Of a stretch of DNA of 64,000 nt, positions 12,420 through 25,865 are shown piece after piece. The notes beneath the pieces were generated by a model. That model was given only the letters and a program-made list of their open reading frames with translations. It was not told the origin of the DNA and searched no databases. The stretch lies in the NCBI GenBank assembly GCA_964019695.1, contig OZ026530.1, positions 35,326,835 through 35,390,834 on the forward strand, read 5' to 3'. Each line of letters opens with the position of its first letter. The stretch's first letter is position 1. The position numbers and the translations under genes are program-made. This stretch comes from Loripinus fragilis (lineage: Eukaryota; Mollusca; Bivalvia; Lucinida; Lucinidae).

Positions 12420-13300
12420 CCTTTTGTTTTGTTTGAAATGAGAGAAAAATGGTAATGACTTAAAAGGGTGTACCCACAAAATTACTCATATCGTAGCTGC
12501 TATTATTCCTAGACTACCACACTTGGTATCGACTTAAAGCTAAGACATTTTACTTTACCCAATAGTCATTATGTGAAATATCCAATTTTTAAATTTATTT
12601 ATATAAATGCTATTATTAGAAATGAAAGAAAAACATAGAAGTATTTATGGAGGACTTCTGAAATTACTCATATCTATTATTTTAATAGTTCTAGACAATT
12701 AATCTTAGTATCAAATTAAGGTTGAGACATAGTGACATATTCCAATGGTCAGGTATAAAATCATTAAACAAATATATTCATTTGATAAGGTTGTATCTTC
12801 AGAACGTACTAATTAATAAACAAATTAAATAGTTGCGTATCAGACAACACTATCATAGAACGTGTCCTGGACTTTAATTTTTAAACAAGTTTAGAAAGTA
12901 AGTGAGTATGATATCAAGGATAAAGAGCAGCTGAGATATGAGTTATTTGGTATGTACATTCTATTAACTGTTCTCTTTTTGCTCATTTCTAATATTCTAA
13001 TTAATATTCATAAATACAATTTTAGATAATTTGCATTGGTAGTATAGGATAGTAAGCAACTGAGATGTAGATCATTTTGCATGTACACCCCCTTATTGTT
13101 TTATGAATTTTCTCTCATTTCTAATGTTTTCATTAATATTCATGAATATGCAAATTTGATAATAAGCAAATTTGATAATTTGCAAATCTGAACATCAGAT
13201 CAAAGTCCTATGTTTTAACGTTCAGTTGGTAACAAGTTGAAAAGTTTAGGGTGAGTTGCTGCAGAGATTTGAGTACTTTTGTAGGGACATCCCTATTCTT
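12420..13300. repeat. Foldback-like inverted array, locus 1
   Basis: Left part: direct units with ACCCACAAAATTACTCATAT...CTTGGTATC and GAAATGAAAGAAAAA. Right part (from about 12,890): inverted units with CAGCTGAGATATGAG, ATGTACA and CATTTCTAAT...TAATATTCAT. The plan matches the larger locus at 53,228-55,935. Confidence 0.5.
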
Positions 13301-13761
13301 TAATAGCGCATTATGCGTTGCCATGAAAATCATGCAATTCTTCATAGCTCATATGGGTTTATTCTTCAGGGCAATATTTTCCCCATTTAGATGGTCTCAT
13401 AAAACAATTTGTCACACATAAGACGTTTTCCTAATGGTGCAACTTTGGCCTTATTTGACCCTAGGGTACTAAGAAATGTACTCAGATTGCCCACATTGGT
13501 TTTTGGATTCAGCATGCCAAATTACCCATAATCAAGATGTCAAACCCTTTTGTTCACAAAATGCATGTACTTGTTTACTTGTCTGATTATTTCCAGACTG
13601 TAGTTGGTGTAATGAGCTAGGCTGGTGAAATTTTTGAAAAAGTAAGGGGTTTTGGTATTATAGCTTCTCAATGATGGATTTGTGCCATCCAATTTTAGTG
13701 CTATTTTCTAAATTTTGGCTACTTCAGTGATCCTGAGACTCGCATGACTGGTTACATGCAT

Positions 13762-14851
13762 CACAGTATATAGGCGCAAAGGAGCCTATCCGTGCAAAAC
13801 TGCTTTTCCTGAGCCATATCCGGTCCAGAAAAGGAGCCTATCCGCCAAAAACAAGACATGGGGAGAGGAGATACTTTAAATCTGGGCCAATATTAGATTA
13901 TTGGCGATATAAGTAACATAAGATCAAACGCCACGGGACTTTTAAGTCTATGACTGGATGGATTTTGAAACATATGATAAGGCTGATATATAGTCAGGTC
14001 TTAAAAAATGGAACAATAAATGACTGCTCTGATTTCGGCAATTTAGTTTGAGTTGGAAAATGAAGTAAAACTAAACAATTCAGTCAATTTTACCGGCGTA
14101 CACCACAGCAGAAAATGTTTTATGTTCCACCCTCTTACTTAATGCGTCTGTTTTGCTTTTAAAATTTGTTTTCCATAGAAAAGAAGAGTCAAGTTTGAAA
14201 ACAAGACGGCCAAGTAGCCTATATGTTGAGAGAAAAATGACCATTTTGTGGCACATGATAATGAGCCGTACCCGTGGCACAGGAGCCATTATGTTTTCAA
14301 CCAAGTGCCATGGGAGCCTATAGGTTATAAAAGTAGGAAATAGCATATAGGATCCGTAGCCAGTAACCATATAGGCTCATTAGCCAATGACAAATAGGAT
14401 CCCTAGCCAGATCATTTTCCTTTCCATGCTATTTATAGAGATAATAACGTATTTTTTGGTCTGTGAGGATATAAGAAATTATCCACATAAATTCTTTACA
14501 AAATACCAAAAAACGATTGCGAGAACAGCCCAAATTGTTCGAAAAAGTTTGTTTTCTGTGCTGTTTAATCGTCTGTGGACGTCACAACAATGAAGATTGT
14601 GTCTTGTTATAAAAAATCTGCATCCTCAACGAACGTGTGGCAGTTTGGATTTTGTCTTTATAGCCTCTCTGTTGTTCCGTTGCATTGCCATTTTCTTCAT
14701 GTAATTAATGGAACTAATTATTTTACTTACCTTTTAATGTCACTGTCTATCGCTAAGCTTGTTTTAAGCTAATAAGCTCCTTTTTTGGAGCGGATAGGGC
14801 CCAGGAAAAGCAGTTTTGAACCGATAGGCTCCTTTGCGTCTATATACCGTG
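13762..14851. mobile_element. Non-autonomous DNA transposon, ~1.09 kb, long TIRs
   Basis: The left end CACAGTATATAGGCGCAAAG continues into GAGCCTATCCGTGCAAAACTGC and GCTTTTCCTG. The right end is its inverted equivalent (CAGGAAAAGCAGTTTTGAAC, then GATAGGCTCCTTTGCG, then TCTATATACCGTG). TIRs are about 48 bp with few mismatches. No transposase is visible in the interior. Family C copy 3 starts four bases after its right end. Confidence 0.6.
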
Positions 14852-14854
14852 TAC

Positions 14855-15191
14855 ATAGAGGTTCTTATATGAATGCTAATGTTTTATTGAATTTATTAAA
14901 CGAGTTGAGGAAAAGAGGTAAAATGCGTGGCTTGCCGAGCATTTTATCTCTTTATCTCTTTTTTTGCAACGAGTTTAATAAATTCAATAATACAAGGGCA
15001 CGAATGTTAGATTCTATCTATCATATGACATTAAGATTACTTTGGAATCTCATTTTTGCAGTTATAATTTTGTCATTATGTACGCAACGTTGTTATGGAC
15101 GTCGTAACGTTTCCCGAAAATCGATAAACCACTAGTTGTTTACAAATGTTATTGCATGGCGTTATTACACTCCTAGAGACGAGTCCATATA
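14855..15191 (+). repeat. 330-bp hairpin repeat (family C), copy 3
   Basis: Same hairpin core as copy 1, with a small internal duplication in the descending arm (TTTATCTC twice) and a more diverged tail. Confidence 0.7.
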
Positions 15192-15279
15192 ACGAATTTG
15201 CGTATCAAGTTGTGAACATGCTCTGCAGAATCTATCCAAAAATTATACAACATTTTCTGTTTCTCGTTCGAAACTGTCC

Positions 15280-15560
15280 AAGATTGTAAACTGTTGGTTC
15301 CTCGTTTCATTTTGCAATACTTTATGTCCATTCTAGTTTTTCAGCCATCTGGATTAAGAAGAGAAGGTTGCTTAGTTTACATTATTTGTTATTGTTCTGT
15401 TGCTCTTCCTCACGGTGCCACATGGTAGTCTACAGTGTGTGATTGAGGTATTCTCTGGTCTTATGTACTAGTAGTATTTCCATGTTATGCGTTTTTCCTG
15501 ATCTTTTATCCTTAGTGGCATTTCGTTGTCTGATCCAATGGCGTAGCCAGAACGATGAAA
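15280..15560 (+). pseudogene. 3' fragment of a reverse-transcriptase retroelement
   Basis: Shares TGTCCATTCTAG, GCTCTTCCTC.CGGTGCCAC, GTGATTG.GGTATT and neighbouring sequence with the tail that follows the reverse transcriptase pseudogene at 51,785-53,225. It contains only 3' non-coding sequence, as expected for a 5'-truncated insertion. 15,561-16,059 holds a further short palindrome (CTCTAAAAGGAAAGAATT / AATTCTTTCCTTTATGAGA) and no gene. Confidence 0.45.
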
Positions 15561-16059
15561 ATAACGCACATCAAAGAGAGACTACTGGATCAAGCAATGA
15601 GTCTCCTCTATTGCGTACCTTATCAAAATGGAAACTTCTCTAAAAGGAAAGAATTTGCTCTCGGAGGGAGCCAATTCTTTCCTTTATGAGAAGTGCCTTA
15701 TTGTATGGAAAATCACTATTATCACATTAAGTGACCTGACTGTCTGACTGTTTTCAGTTATGATGTCGGTGTGCCGCGGTCCCTTCGCACTAGGCATATA
15801 TAGTACTCACGGCACACCTAGTTTTATGCATCCACTTTGGCTTCAAAAAAGGAATTCGGACTGTATCCTGTCCTTATTCTATGCCTATTAAGTGATCTCC
15901 CTTGAATGTTACTATTTTTATCACGGACGGACGTGCGTAACCTGAGTAATGGGTGCTACGCAAATGTTAGTGGCATTTCGATGTCTGATCCATCTCCTTG
16001 TTCTGTCCTTGCTGATTCATAGGTATGAGTTATAGGTACTTTTTTCAAATCTTGTGGTA

Positions 16060-16284
16060 CTGTCGTGCCAATTAAAAGTGACAGTGACGTATTATTGTGT
16101 TAACATTTGCTAAGTAAAAAGTAACTTGTGCTCTAAACTTGATCCGGCGCGAATCGATATATCACGTGTGTATTAATCCTATCCTATGAATAGGATTAAT
16201 ACACAAGCGATCTATCGATTATAAAGTCCTGATAATGTTATAAACAAAACATGACGTCACTGTCACTCTTAGCTGGCAGGACAG
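16060..16284. mobile_element. MITE family A, copy 2 (TA-flanked)
   Basis: 225 bp between TA dinucleotides (16,058-16,059 and 16,285-16,286). TIRs CTGTCGTGCCA... and ...GCTGGCAGGACAG. The central palindrome ATTAATCCTATCC / GAATAGGATTAAT matches copy 1. It lies just downstream of the sulfotransferase stop codon and may form part of its 3' untranslated region. Confidence 0.75.
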
Positions 16285-16330
16285 TAGTTTCTTGTTTCTT
16301 CAGCCAAAGCGTTATACTTTTGTCAAGCAA

Positions 16331-17424
16331 TCAGTGTTGCATTGAAGGTGGATCGAATGAATAGTCAAATAGGTGGAAGTCTTGCTTATATAATTTCTTT
16401 ACTTGATCCAAAATATCATTACTCACGCCATCAAATGCTTTCATTAAGGCTCGTCGTCTTTGTAGAGTAGCCTCGTCAGGTGACATAGGATGTTTCTTTA
16501 CTGTTACAAGTATCACCTTTGTCAGGAAGTCCGGATCTTTTGCTTTTTCATTTGTATTGATAATGTTTGACGGAAATGGTATGTCGTCTTTAATGTAACC
16601 TTGTATTTGAAACGCTGTCCAGAGGCGCCTGGCACGTTCTGATCCATCCATGCATTTTTCGACTCCCTTCCCCTTCCCAAATTTCAACGTCATTGCCACT
16701 ATGCCAGGTATATTCGCTTCTATTCTATGATCATGCAAAGCGTCATATATCACTTCAAACTCATCTTTTGCTATTCCTACTTCCTTTAAAACGTACTCAA
16801 CATCGTCTGTAAATGATTCTAGTTTAACTACAGCAAAAGCGTTAACATCACACGGCTTACAGAGATTGACAATCGGAGTCCAGTGAATATCAAGGTTCTG
16901 ACCTCCCCTCACGCTGGTGATAATATCTGTCAAAAATTCTTCAAAAGTTAAATCATTCGCGCATGCTTTCTTCGTTTTTCTTTGTCTTTGTACAATGTCA
17001 ACCGCAAATTGGTATTTAATCGGCAGAAACAATTTATCAACAAATGCTGAAAACAATCTCGAATAAGGATCACGTGATACGAGAACTGTGCGAGAAGCGT
17101 GTTCCATAGCCAATTCCAGCGGTAATTTTTCTTTTTTCCCCAGTTTAAGATGGACGTCATATTTTGACAATCTGAAAACGTCTTCATGATCAGCTACACC
17201 TTTTCGTAAAATGGTGAATACCTGTGTCCAAAACGTGCCACCAGCCTTATGCACTTTACAGTAGCTAAAATTATACTTCGATGATGAATAGTATACAATG
17301 TGGTTTTGTTTTTTGTACATCACATTTTTGAAAACATTTTCATCAGCGCAAGCACGTCGGAGATGTTGTAAACGTTCAAGTTGTTGATGGGAATCCTCAG
17401 GTACACTGGGAAGGGACGCCCGAT
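16331..17424 (-). CDS. Carbohydrate sulfotransferase (HNK-1/CHST8-14 type), exon 2
   Basis: Second and last coding exon of a Golgi type II sulfotransferase that moves sulfate from PAPS to a glycan. With exon 1 (25,054-25,177) the protein is 405 residues, normal for the Sulfotransfer_2 family. The 5'-phosphosulfate-binding motif is YCKVHKAGGTFW (about residues 96-107) and the 3'-phosphate motif is VLVSRDPYSRLFSAF (about 155-169). The C-terminus ends with the usual Y-x-x-D-F-x-L-F-D-Y pattern. The acceptor is TTACCTTTTCAG before 17,424 and the reading frame is open to the stop. An internal Met at 17,320 would drop the start of the lumenal stem and the anchor, so it is not chosen. The exact acceptor sugar cannot be told from sequence. 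Confidence 0.9.
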
Positions 17425-18600
17425 CTGAAAAGGTAACAAAGATTATTAGAATCTATTATGGGTGCGAGGGTGGGGTAGAAAATCCACCAAGAAGATCACC
17501 GTTAGGTATTACAAGGTTTGCCGAGTCAGAGGAACAGATAAGCCGCTTTTTGGGGGTATTTAAGCAGTTAAATTTGTGAAAAAAGCAATTGTTTTCAAAT
17601 GAAGGGGTGACAAAAATCAATTAAAATTTGGAAAAAGCAATTGTTTTATAAATGAAGGGGTAATGAGAAGCAATTAAATTTTTGAAAAAGCAAAAGAAAG
17701 AAAAAAATGATTCAAATATGAATATATCCCATGGTAGCACACTCAGTGTGGTAGCCAGTTCAAGCCTTTCTTTTGTTGTGATGATACTCAGTCTCCTTTG
17801 ATACATTAAGCAAGTCATTTGTCAGTTACTGGCTGATGTATTTGCACAAAGTATTTAAAGTCACTTCAATCTGTGTGTTTCTTCCATAACTAAGATTATT
17901 ATTTAAATTATTTACTAAGATTATTAGGTACGTATAATTAAGCAATTTCAAAATTCTAAGTGGGGTAAAACAATTTTTTTAAGCAATTGCTTTTGGAAAA
18001 AAGCAATTCATGAAAATCTTGTGGGGTAAATACCCAATTGAACTGAAAGCTTATCTGGAACTCTGCCAAGTGATGACAAATGGTGATCGCGGGGAAAAGA
18101 TTGTTTTGCTACCCATCCTCACACTAATTTTGGATCCAATTTTTTCCTCACCATTAAGTACCCCATTTATTTATATTATATTACGTTTAAAAAAGGCCCA
18201 CAGAAGTTCCTAATTAAGCTGGGATGCTACATGACATGATGACGTCACTTGAACGTTACACTGACGTTCCAACGCAAAATAAAAATCCATTGGCGTAGCT
18301 CCCATTACGCAATGTATGCACGTGCGTAATAAAAATAGTAACATTCATTGGAGCTCACCTTATATGGTGAACGTGATTTTCCTTAAGGAACTGCTCTTGA
18401 AGAAAAGAATGTATTCTTTAAGAGAAGTTCCCATTTTAAAAAGGGACACAATTGAAGTGAATCACTGCTTGGTCCAGCAGTCTCCCTTTGATGCGCGTAA
18501 CATTTTCAGCGTTCTTGCAACGCCATTGAAATCTCAGATGTCCACCTCTGGAGTGCAAGATTGAACGGAACAAAACTAACTTCATTGAAAGAGCTACGTG

Positions 18601-19188
18601 CATTAAGAGGCTATTTTGGCCCCCCTATGAGGCCAAAAAATGAAATTCGCTTTTCACCTAATTCTTCTTATTACTAATAGTTTATTAGAACAATGACACA
18701 AGAGTTTAATTCTGGCACTTAGTTTACATTTACCGATTGCTATGGTAACCAAAATGGCCGACAAAATAGGCTTAAAATAGAGAAATTGCCATTTTAGACC
18801 AAATTTGAGGCTTTTGGAGACCGATTTGTAAGAATTAGACATCAGCACAAGCAAATGCCAAAAAAAACTTTTGATATATTGTGTGCCGTGTTAATTCTCA
18901 TCATCTGTTAGAATGTTTTTTTGGTATTTGCTTGTGCTCTATATTAATTCCTCTGTTACATGTCTAAAATTCGCTCCAAAATGGTTATTTTCCTATTTTA
19001 AGCCTATTTTGGCGGCCATAATTGTTACCATAGCAACCGTATAAGTTGAATCAATGCCAGACTTTTACACTTTGGCTATTGTTCTAATAAACTAATACGA
19101 AGAAACTTGTGAAGAGCAACACTTATCTTTTGACCTCATAGGGGGGGGGGGGGGGGGCAAAAAAGCCTCTTAATGCATGTACTCCTTT
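18601..19188. repeat. Foldback dispersed repeat, copy 2 of 2
   Basis: Same palindromic plan as 1,418-2,003: GTGCATTAAGAGGC at the left, TTGCTATGGTAACC and AATAGGCTTAAAATAG in the left arm, and their inverted forms in the right arm, ending GCCTCTTAATGCATG. The right arm contains a run of 17 G residues (about 19,141-19,157). Confidence 0.65.
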
Positions 19189-19586
19189 ACATTGATGTGA
19201 TTGTTCTAATGTGGGGAAGCTTTGCATAAGTTAACCCACAAAGCGCCACCTATATTTTGCAGCAGACCACAATTACGGATTTTGCTGCCTTTCCGAAACA
19301 ACAAATAAAGCATGATATTTCATGAGAATCGTCTGCAACAGAGGACTCTCAAGAAATATACATTTTTTAGTTTTGATTTTTTGGAAAATTAGGAAAAAAA
19401 TCGCAAAATATGTCGTCTGCTCCAGTCGTGATTGGCGCTTTAAAGCTGCATAGTCTGTAACTTTTCATCTTGTAATTTTGGAAATGAAGTTTCTGTTTTT
19501 CAAGACTAAAAACGGGATTAACTTGGAATACATGGTGACCAATTAGCAGAGATAACCAATCAGGAGTTTTGATCAGTGTATAAATA

Positions 19587-20107
19587 GACTTTTCGCTTAC
19601 TGTAAAGGCGGCAACTTTAATATTCATATCTGGGCGTGGTTCGGCTATTTCATCTGCTAAACAAGGGAAATCATGTCTTATTTATAATTTGGTAAAGAGT
19701 TAATAAGCTTTTTGAACCGCGCAAACGTGCGTGCATTTCATGAAAATCCTAACCGTATACACACTGAACTCACATTTATTACCCTTTAAGCGCATAATCT
19801 CAAAATGTATGTTTTTTGTCGTCCACTTAACTGTTCGAAGCCTCATAGATAAACAGTGTGGACCCAGATCAGACTGCTCCTATAGGAGCAGTCTGATCTG
19901 GGTCTACACTGTTGCCTCTATGCTTATGTTAAATAGACATTCTCAGATGCAGTCATTTTGCTGGCGTTTAAGGACTAAATAATGAGTGAGGTAATTGCGC
20001 AAGATGCTTCAGTTGCGTTTGAATAAAACCACGCCTCATTTTCAGCTTTTACCTATGTCTAAGGTTGACCAGTCCTGAGGCGCCGCCTTTACGGTAAGCG
20101 AAAAGTC
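19587..20107. mobile_element. TIR element with AAATA target duplication
   Basis: The TIRs, ~26 bp, read GACTTTTCGCTTACTGTAAA(GGCGGC) on the left and the inverted form ending GGTAAGCGAAAAGTC on the right. Both sides carry AAATA (19,582-19,586 and 20,108-20,112). A separate palindrome (19,852-19,913) lies inside. Confidence 0.6.
19852..19913. repeat. Near-perfect palindrome, 62 bp
   Basis: CCCAGATCAGACTGCTCC and GGAGCAGTCTGATCTGGG are exact inverted copies around a TATA centre. A related palindrome (AGATCAGATTGCTCCC / GGGAGCAATCTGATCA) is at 60,483-60,518. Confidence 0.7.
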
Positions 20108-20411
20108 AAATAATACTCGTAGCTGATCGGGCTGGAATTTGATTCACCAGATCACATTAAAAACAGGCTTCGTTGTGGCCGGACCCATATAAAACCATAC
20201 TGCCCACTGAATGTACTTAACAACTATGCAAAGAGATTTTCTGAAACACTCTAACCACCAATGGCCATTATTTGATGCCCTGCGCCATGTCTATAAAAGA
20301 TTTAGGGGAAAGCGATAACAACAATGTTCGCCAATCATTGTATCGCTTTTTAGCTTTTCGTCAGGCGAATCACACAAGAGAGACTCGAAATATTCAATGT
20401 TTATGGAGTCA

Positions 20412-20670
20412 TGACTCACTATATATTATAGCATGAACACTCATGTAAGACATTTCTCTATATATTAAAACATGAGCACTCATGTACCCAAGATCCTCTT
20501 AATATAAAAACATAAGCACTGGTGTAAAATAGTTCTCTCTATAAACATGAGATATCATTTAAGACCTGTCTGTATATTAAAATGAGCACCCATGTAAGAT
20601 CCTCTATATATTAAAGCATGATCTCGCTTTAAATTAAAAAAAATAACACTAATGTAAGATATATCTCGTG
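20412..20670. repeat. 36-bp minisatellite, first array
   Basis: Six to seven diverged units of the type ATGAGCACTCATGTAAGATC + CTCTATATATTAAAAC. The same unit forms the larger array at 24,122-25,045. Confidence 0.65.
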
Positions 20671-20830
20671 AAATTCTGGAACAGATTTCTCAATGACAGT
20701 TTTGTGCCATGGACCGTCTACACTATATTCTTAACTCTCTGCATCCAAGCATCAATTTCATTACTGGGTAAAGTCAAAAAGAACATCCGTTTCTCGATGT
20801 TTGGTGAAGAAAATAGGCTCTAGTATTGAT

Positions 20831-21016
<186 letters not shown>

Positions 21017-21641
21017 CCAACAGACCGTCAACAATATTAAATATTTGACTCATGTCATCCGAAACATATCAAATTAAGTATACCTTATTCATTAACACGA
21101 AGGCTAAGAATGATTATATGTAGTGACGGAAAAGTGTCACAGAGAATGTTGGAACTAAAACATACTAACTAAAACAAAAGTATCCAGAAAATGTTATTGA
21201 TGCGGGAATTCAGAGAGCTTTGAATTTAAATAGGTCTGAACATAGACAAGTAAGGCAGAATCCCGAGCATAATGTTGTGACATATGTCTCCACATTTAAT
21301 TCCAAAAATCCAGAACGGTTGGGGTTTATCCTTCAAAACTTGAATATTTTACGTGAAGATCAAAAGATGAATGATATTCCACAGGCGAGTACTATCATTA
21401 AAAGTAAAAGACAACCACGTGATTTAAAACGATTGCTAACACGAGCTAAATTTGATGAAAATATCTAAACTGTAACCATAAATAAATGAAATCGTCCAAA
21501 TTGCGGTCTGTGCAAATGTATGATTGTAGGCAACAGCTTTACTCTTAAATGTGGGAAGATATTTCATGTCACAACAAGCATGGGTTGTGATGCCAAAAAC
21601 TTATTTACGTAAATGCAATGCACGGGATGTGACGAAGAATA

Positions 21642-22697
21642 CAGTGAGCCACTTAAGTTACGCACCACTTATAAACTGTAAAACAATTCAAAAACGAAAT
21701 ATGATATTTGTTTTCTGAGACTTCCAGCGTAAAGCGCATCTATATTTGCATTAGCCATTGAAATTTTATTGTGATCAGATGAGAAACAAGTGAGAAAATG
21801 GATCTTGAAGGACACTACCCTCAAAACACCATTTCACATTGCATTGTTTCGAATGAAACCCAGATCACATTGCACTTTTTTTCAGGGTCGAATTTCTGCA
21901 ATGCCACAGATAAAAGCCGATTTATTCTTGGCAATATCTAAGACTGGATTGTGTTTGTTGACTTTATCAGTTTTTTAAACGTTTTACTGTTTTGGTTCCC
22001 AGCTGACCAAGGTTTGAAAAAAGTTGATTTTATGACTTTTTTTTTTAAAGTTAGTAAAATGTTTGTATGATTCTGTGTAAACTTGTTATCAAAACACTTC
22101 TTTTATAATTTCATTTAAACAACCATGTATCCTCCGTTTATTTTCGTGAAAAAATAAATGGATTTATTGGCGTCATGCAGTTGACGTTAGTGACGACGTC
22201 ACTACTACCAAGGCTATAAGACGTGCCAATGATAAGATGTTTTAGTGTTTTGATACTTCTATGTCAACAAGTGACTCATAACAAAATAATTTGAGAAGGA
22301 AAGCCGGTTTGATTATTGTAACTGACGTTAATATGACGTCAAAACGAGCATTTCTTCAAAAAGTTACAGTGTTACAAGCTTCAAAGACCAAAAAAGGGAT
22401 TTTACTTGAATAAAACAATTGTTTTGGTGCTTTTTCTGTCCCAACAATCACCATGGATAATTCCTAGTGCAAAACGCAACTAGAAAATATAGACGTTCAG
22501 GTTGCACGAGCATTTTTGTCAAAATTGCCTTTGACGTTGCAGAATGATTCGCATGAGTGATTTCGATATTTTTTTTCGATTTCATCAAACATATAAAATG
22601 TCAATAAGTAAACTATCATAGAGAATGTTAGATTCCAGTATTTTCGTCAAAAAATGTGGGCCCTGAAAAGGTGGTGCGTAACTAAAGTGGCTCACTG
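21642..22697. mobile_element. Non-autonomous TA-flanked DNA transposon, 1,056 bp
   Basis: TIRs CAGTGAGCCACTT.AGTTACGCACC on the left and GGTGCGTAACTAAAGTGGCTCACTG on the right (inverted), with TA on each side (21,640-21,641 and 22,698-22,699). It interrupts the Penelope-like endonuclease right after its CTGCDEEY segment. No transposase is visible inside. TA duplication fits Tc1/mariner mobilisation. Confidence 0.75.
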
Positions 22698-22762
22698 TAC
22701 ATATGAGGGACATGCGATAGTCTTTGTCACAGAATGACTGTGCACAGACAACAAATTAGAAA

Positions 22763-23763
22763 GGACCTCGGACAGTTTCCTATTCAATCTGCCCAAATTA
22801 TGGCAGATTGTGGCTAGGATAATGCATAACTGACAACTATATTTGTGTGCTTAAATCAAACCCTTACAATAAGTGCACCTAGCAAAATAAAAATATATTG
22901 AAAATATTGCATAATTATGGCAGGACTTTAGGGGATGGGGTATTTTTGTGACCAAATTTTATTTCACAGAAAGTCAAAGTTTCGTCCAGTATTCACCTAA
23001 ATACATGTAGATATTTTGTTTGGGGCATAACACTCGAGACGAAAGTGATGCGTTTGCATAAAATTCCGGTTGAGAAGATTTCATTGTTTCACCTAAAGAA
23101 GTGTGCAGTCAATTACTTTTTACTTTTACCTGTAATGTTTCAAGGTTAACCATTTGACTTGTGCACTGAGGTGTATCATATCTACATACTGAAATCATAG
23201 TCTAGATAAACACATTTTTGAGCGTAAAATCGTTAGTATTTCTTACACATCAGATTTAACCTATACAGTTGGTGCTAAAAAGAACCTTCTCATTTCAACG
23301 GTTCTTTTGAGTACTCAAAACATATGTTTTGGTTGAGAAATGAGACAATTAATTATTTTATAAGCATTCATAACTAAAGCCCTGATACATGCTTTTTACC
23401 TACAGGTTTTTACAAAACAAGTTTCTAAAGTTTTTTATGATAAAGTGTTTTTGAGCATTTTGACAGTGTACCCCCCGTGACCAACCATGCCGTTTTATAT
23501 GATGTGTGAAATGTAAAACTACAACTGTGTGCTAAAGGATAAGTTTGGTCACGGGGGGGGGGGGGGAGGGGGGAGCACTTCAGTAAAACTATTTTCTATT
23601 TTCTATATGTTGAATATCAAGAACAGAGTTTTCAACCCATATTTTTCAATTGGTACTTGCCCAATGATCTTACTATCTTTTTCATAGAAAAAATATCATT
23701 TTCCTTTAATTTTTTCTCTGGTCATTTTTACGGGCAATCCTTCATTAAGACTGTCCGAGGTCC
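22763..23763. mobile_element. Second TIR-bounded insertion in the Penelope-like element
   Basis: A perfect 14-bp inverted pair, GGACCTCGGACAGT at 22,763 and ACTGTCCGAGGTCC ending 23,763. It separates two parts of the same endonuclease reading frame. Inside is an inverted pair CCCCCGTGACCAA / TTGGTCACGGGGG around 23,470-23,560. No transposase was seen, and the target duplication is unclear. Confidence 0.5.
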
Positions 23764-24121
23764 TTCCAATGTTAGAATTCTACATGTTAGCAACCATATG
23801 GCTACATGTGCAAGAAATTGTGAAACTCCCTTTATAAATTATAAAATGAAGGAAGCAGGAGCAACAATACGCAAGATGAACGAATCATATTTTATTGACT
23901 TGTTTAAAGATAAACTAAATCGAATGTTTTAAATATGTACTTAGGGTTTTTATGCATAAATTGTGGTTTATTTACGTACATTTCGGTACGTTACGTTACG
24001 TTAAGACGTCGTTACTATGACGCCGACGCCATTTTAATTGCATCTTCCTAAAGATCTATGTAGTAGTGAAACCGGTTGAATTAAAATGATGTAATTTACG
24101 ACTTATTCTCAATTGTACTTT

Positions 24122-25045
<924 letters not shown>

Positions 25046-25053
25046 TTATTTAC

Positions 25054-25177
25054 CTGCTTGAGCATGGAGTATATTAAGCTGATATTCTTGATTGTCCACT
25101 ATGATACAAAGGATTAAAACTCCTATAACAAGTCCAAATATAAAACAAAGTTTCTTCCTGTTGTTAAACTTCGCCAT
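25054..25177 (-). CDS. Carbohydrate sulfotransferase, exon 1 (signal anchor)
   Basis: First coding exon: 41 codons plus one base. It starts MAKFNNRKK, a short basic cytoplasmic tail, followed by the hydrophobic segment LCFIFGLVIGVLILCIIV (residues 10-27), then the start of the lumenal stem. This is the type II signal-anchor layout of Golgi sulfotransferases. The donor CAG/GTAAAT follows codon 41 plus one base, the phase that matches exon 2 at 17,424. Too short to stand alone; it is called because of the anchor, the splice site and the phase match. Confidence 0.8.
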
Positions 25178-25526
25178 CTTTATCTGGTCAAAGCTTTCCT
25201 TCTGTCATTTTCCCTGAATAATTATAACCACACCTGTGCCTGTTATATTACATCTATAAAATCATCGATTAATGACATTATTCATGAATAAGTGTTGTTA
25301 AATAAAACAAAACAGCAAATACCAGCTTCTACCAAATAACTCATTTAACGAATGGGGCATTAACAAAAGGCTTAATTCATTTTGGTAGAATCATCACAGA
25401 AAAGGCTTATTTCACCTTGCAGAATAAGAGCAACATAGACAAGGCTTACTTCGCATTGGTAGTAAAAGAACCTTACAGACATTGCTTCATCCCCTTGGGT
25501 AGTATAAGAGCCACAAAGACAAAGTA

Positions 25527-25865
25527 AAATAGTGGCAAAGATCAGAAATAGATAAAATCAAGTACTACACCTGACCCAGGATGCCACATGAGGAAAGTGA
25601 CAAAAACACCATTAAACGTCACAAACGGAGCCAAGAGTTTAGCCCTCTCCCAGCAGGTGACCTCAATACAGCAATGAACAGGCGGGAAAAATGACAAACA
25701 CAAGACAGAAATATCAAAAATGAACCACAAAAGAAGTACCGCCTTGGAACAGTCAGTTAAATATTTTACTGGAAGGCTTTAACCTGTTTCACGCTGCTAA
25801 CCTCATTCTTAGTTCATATGTGGATCAAGGCACATAGATGTTTGGTTTGCATAAAAGACTCCTAA
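25527..25865. repeat. Dispersed repeat family D, copy 1
   Basis: About 340 bp shared with 51,062-51,405 (CACCTGACCCAGGAT, CCCAGCAGGTGACC, AGAAGTACCGCCTTGGAAC, ACACATAGAT.TTTGGTTTGCAT). A partial inverted copy lies at 26,236-26,345. Non-coding and possibly a SINE or MITE. It sits in the 5' flank of the sulfotransferase gene. Confidence 0.65.

Larger units (their letters stand above)
21190..23932 (+). pseudogene. Penelope-like retroelement, 3' endonuclease part, twice interrupted
   Basis: Three pieces read as the C-terminal half of a Penelope-like protein. 21,190-21,640 holds the linker rich in KSKRQPRDLKRLLTRAKF, then a Cys/His cluster (CGLC...CG...C...CTGCDEEY). 22,700-22,762 continues the GIY-YIG endonuclease core with HRMTVHRQQIRK. 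23,764-23,932 supplies its end (VSNHMATCARNC ... YFIDLFKDKLN). The pieces are separated by a TA-flanked transposon (21,642-22,697) and a second TIR-bounded insertion (22,763-23,763). There are also in-frame stops after the linker. No reverse transcriptase domain precedes it, so it is a dead 5'-truncated copy. Confidence 0.65.

Noticed and set aside
24040..24090. Hammerhead ribozyme after the Penelope-like element
   Set aside because: Penelope elements can carry hammerheads, and GTGAAACCGG here is suggestive, but the CTGATGA box is not present (CTAAAGA instead), so no functional core can be claimed.
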